A DNA stretch of 7,407 bases from positions 1-7,407 of the forward strand of contig JAQBBZ010000261.1 in NCBI GenBank assembly GCA_032125735.1, written 5' to 3'. Below, one piece after another: positions 5,723 through 7,407 of the stretch (position 1 is the first letter of the stretch; the number at the start of each line of letters is the position of its first letter). Both the position numbers and the translations under genes were made by a program. The notes under the pieces were generated by a model. That model ran no database searches, was not told the origin of the DNA, and saw only the letters and a list, made by a program, of their open reading frames with translations. Source of the stretch: Labilibaculum sp032125735 (GTDB taxonomy: Bacteria; Bacteroidota; Bacteroidia; Bacteroidales; Marinifilaceae).

Positions 5723-6778
5723 TTAAAAGAAGATATAACTTTTACTATTTCTCTTGTATCGAGAAGTTTTTGTTTTGCTGAAATTACGATCAGCAGCTCT
5801 TCTTTCTCTTAATCGATTTTCCCGTTTCATTTTATTTGGAATGTCGAAATTGATTCCTAATGTAATCTCATGAGTTCCATCACTGCTATCAGCAATTAGA
5901 TTATCTGTATAATGATCGTATGAATATCCGATGTAGTATTGATTGTAATTTACACCCACCATACCGATAATCTGATCGTTTGTTCGGTACGAGGCAGCCA
6001 ACCAAAAATGATGGATATATAACTTGGCAGACAGATCGTAATAAACATCCGAATCCATGGTTTTACGAATAATTACCGAAGGTTCCAAATCAACCAAATC
6101 TTTTAAATGAAAAGTATAACCTGCTGTAGCATAAAAATGACGTTTCATAATATCATCCCTGATATCGTCATCACCCATTTTAACGGAAGCTTCGAATAAA
6201 TGTGCTGCCGATGCTCCTATGAAATAATCATCGTTATATAAGTAAACCCCAAAATTCGCATCCGGCACATACGAAACTTCATCCGGACCCGCCTTTGGAT
6301 CATTAACCGGAATGTATCTTTTATCGAATTTAAATTGATAAAAAACACCTCCAAGACCAAATGAAAGCTTTGTTCCTGATTGTCCAAGTGTGCTTTTTGA
6401 TAATTGCAAATGATATGCATATGAAAGCTCAATACCTGTTCTTGCTACCTCTCCTGCTTTATCATTAAAGAAATATGCTCCTAAACCAACTCCACTCGTC
6501 TTATTACGTCGCGATAATGGATTCCCTTTAACATTACAAGTAGTACAATTATTACTCATGTTTTTATTGAAACTCAAGGCCTGTGTTTCAGGTGCCCCTT
6601 CTACTCCAGACCACTGCTGACGTAAACTTAATCGCAGAGGTGAATACATTCGGCTTCCCGCCATGGCAGGATTAAGTAGAAATCCATTCTCAACGTACTG
6701 ACTATACAGTGGCAATTGTTGGGCTTTTCCTTGAGTGAATGCAAAAAGCAACACTCCTAGAATTATAGTTATTCTCAT
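5723..6778 (-). CDS. PorP/SprF-family type IX secretion membrane protein
   Basis: A 351-residue outer-membrane beta-barrel-like protein of the PorP/SprF family. Residues 1-20 are a signal peptide (hydrophobic ILGVLLFAF core, cleavage near GKAQ/Q). The family signature follows at once: LPLYSQYVENGFLLNPAMAGS at 22-42 minus its first residue, the usual opening of mature PorP/SprF proteins, then LRQQWSGVEGAPETQ at 52-66. Later alternating strands, including ASAAHLFE and YIGYSYDHYTDNL, match family positions. In Flavobacterium, SprF is needed to export the adhesin SprB, and paralogues serve neighbouring type B cargo. Here the gene follows such a cargo gene by 32 bases, so it is probably that cargo's dedicated partner rather than the core PorP. 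Odd points are a Cys pair (C78, C81) in an early loop and a strongly basic C-terminal tail from about residue 316 (14 Lys/Arg in 36). Confidence 0.92.
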   Translation of the reverse strand: MRITIILGVLLFAFTQGKAQQLPLYSQYVENGFLLNPAMAGSRMYSPLRLSLRQQWSGVEGAPETQALSFNKNMSNNCTTCNVKGNPLSRRNKTSGVGLGAYFFNDKAGEVARTGIELSYAYHLQLSKSTLGQSGTKLSFGLGGVFYQFKFDKRYIPVNDPKAGPDEVSYVPDANFGVYLYNDDYFIGASAAHLFEASVKMGDDDIRDDIMKRHFYATAGYTFHLKDLVDLEPSVIIRKTMDSDVYYDLSAKLYIHHFWLAASYRTNDQIIGMVGVNYNQYYIGYSYDHYTDNLIADSSDGTHEITLGINFDIPNKMKRENRLRERRAADRNFSKTKTSRYKRNSKSYIFF

Positions 6779-6810
6779 TAGAATCTATGGGTCAGGTTTA
6801 ATAATATCAT

Positions 6811-7407
6811 TTAACGGAGAATTGTAACAGTTCCCAGCATTGGCTTTTCATCATCAAGTTCAACTGCATAGTAGTAAGAACCTATTGGTAAATTGGTATT
6901 TCCATCGGCACCTGTCCAAGGGGTTCCCCGATATCCATTACCTGTTCCACTAAATTTATAGACTACTTTTCCCCATCGATCGTAAATTACAATCTTAAGT
7001 TTTTGCACAAACTCAATTCTTTCAATATCCCAAAAGTCATTGTAACTATCATTATTTGGAGTAAATGCTTTTGGTATTTTTATTCTGTTTTCATATAAAT
7101 ATTCAAGAACAATTAATGAATCTAATGGACAACCATTCTGATCTGTTACAGTTAAGTCATATCTTCCTCTTCCTAAATCCTCAATGCTTACCCCTGAGTA
7201 AGAATTCAAATCCTGGTCAGCCCAGTCAATAGAATAATCAAGAACTCCTCCGGTAACTTCAATTCGAATGGAACCATCATTTGCATCAATTGTTGTTGGA
7301 CGACTCGCTTCAACTTCTACATTCAATGCTTCAGGCTGAACTAGTTCAACACTAGACACATCAAAACAACCGTGCTCATCGATAACCTTTACATCATAAG
7401 TACCTAT
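6811..7407 (-). CDS. T9SS type B substrate, SprB-like adhesin C-terminal part; 5' end outside window
   Basis: The frame is open to the right edge, leaving 198 visible residues of what is probably a much larger secreted protein. The GTG codon at 7359-7357 is internal (Val within an SprB-type repeat), not the start. Counting from the edge, residues 2-25 (GTYDVKVIDEHGCFD onward) end one SprB-type repeat and about 40-103 form a second (DGSIRIEVTGG, then GRYDLTVTDQNGC). The last 90 residues are the gliding-motility-associated type B sorting domain: IPKAFTPNNDSYNDFW at 111-126, IYDRWGKVVY at 141-150, LPIGSYYYAVEL at 173-184 and GTVTILR at the end. Such tails direct export through the T9SS and cell-surface retention. 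SprB repeats occur in gliding and adhesion proteins, so an adhesin role is likely but not proven. The PorP/SprF-family gene lies 32 bases downstream, consistent with one operon. Confidence 0.92.
   Translation of the reverse strand: MGTYDVKVIDEHGCFDVSSVELVQPEALNVEVEASRPTTIDANDGSIRIEVTGGVLDYSIDWADQDLNSYSGVSIEDLGRGRYDLTVTDQNGCPLDSLIVLEYLYENRIKIPKAFTPNNDSYNDFWDIERIEFVQKLKIVIYDRWGKVVYKFSGTGNGYRGTPWTGADGNTNLPIGSYYYAVELDDEKPMLGTVTILR

Noticed and set aside
7357..7359. GTG as start codon of the sorting-domain protein
   Set aside because: The frame continues to the window edge with a good SprB-repeat end (GTYDVKV, then DEHGC), so the codon is internal.

Overview
The window looks like a chromosomal segment of a low-GC member of the phylum Bacteroidota, probably a marine or sedimentary anaerobe or facultative anaerobe near Marinilabiliales/Marinifilaceae. 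The phylum call rests on a type IX secretion system (T9SS) substrate tail paired with a PorP/SprF-family protein, on a lipoprotein carrying a Bacteroidota-type surface-export signal, on a TAnnTTTG promoter box, and on the near absence of Shine-Dalgarno sequences. A monomeric [FeFe] hydrogenase points to fermentative, anaerobic metabolism. The order/family placement is inference.

Left part, plus strand (1-2650): the 3' two thirds of a CCA-adding tRNA nucleotidyltransferase with an HD domain ends in a strong intrinsic terminator whose loop contains the stop codon. After a 126-base gap with a recognisable promoter box comes a complete 482-residue [FeFe] hydrogenase of the group B type, with sixteen N-terminal cysteines (enough for four [4Fe-4S] clusters) and an intact H-cluster pocket. 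An 11-bp hairpin then separates it from the convergent minus-strand genes.

Middle part, minus strand (5056 down to 2647): a surface-lipoprotein gene (Ig-like N-terminal domain plus right-handed beta-helix) is followed one base later by a secreted endonuclease/exonuclease/phosphatase-family gene. The second gene is interrupted by a single in-frame TAA directly after its GDFND catalytic motif, so it is annotated as a pseudogene. The two form a translationally coupled pair.

The 666-base gap 5057-5722 has no credible gene but holds two distinct repeat structures. One is a tandem pair of REP-like double-hairpin elements (about 5219-5350). The other is an AT-rich tandem array (about 5461-5674) whose 41- and 42-bp units alternate to give an 83-bp higher-order repeat.

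Right part, minus strand (7407 down to 5723): the 3' end of a large, probably SprB-like T9SS substrate with SprB-type repeats and a type B C-terminal sorting domain, followed 32 bases later by its likely dedicated PorP/SprF-family partner. The pair fits the known arrangement in which type B cargo is encoded beside a PorP/SprF paralogue needed for its export or surface attachment.
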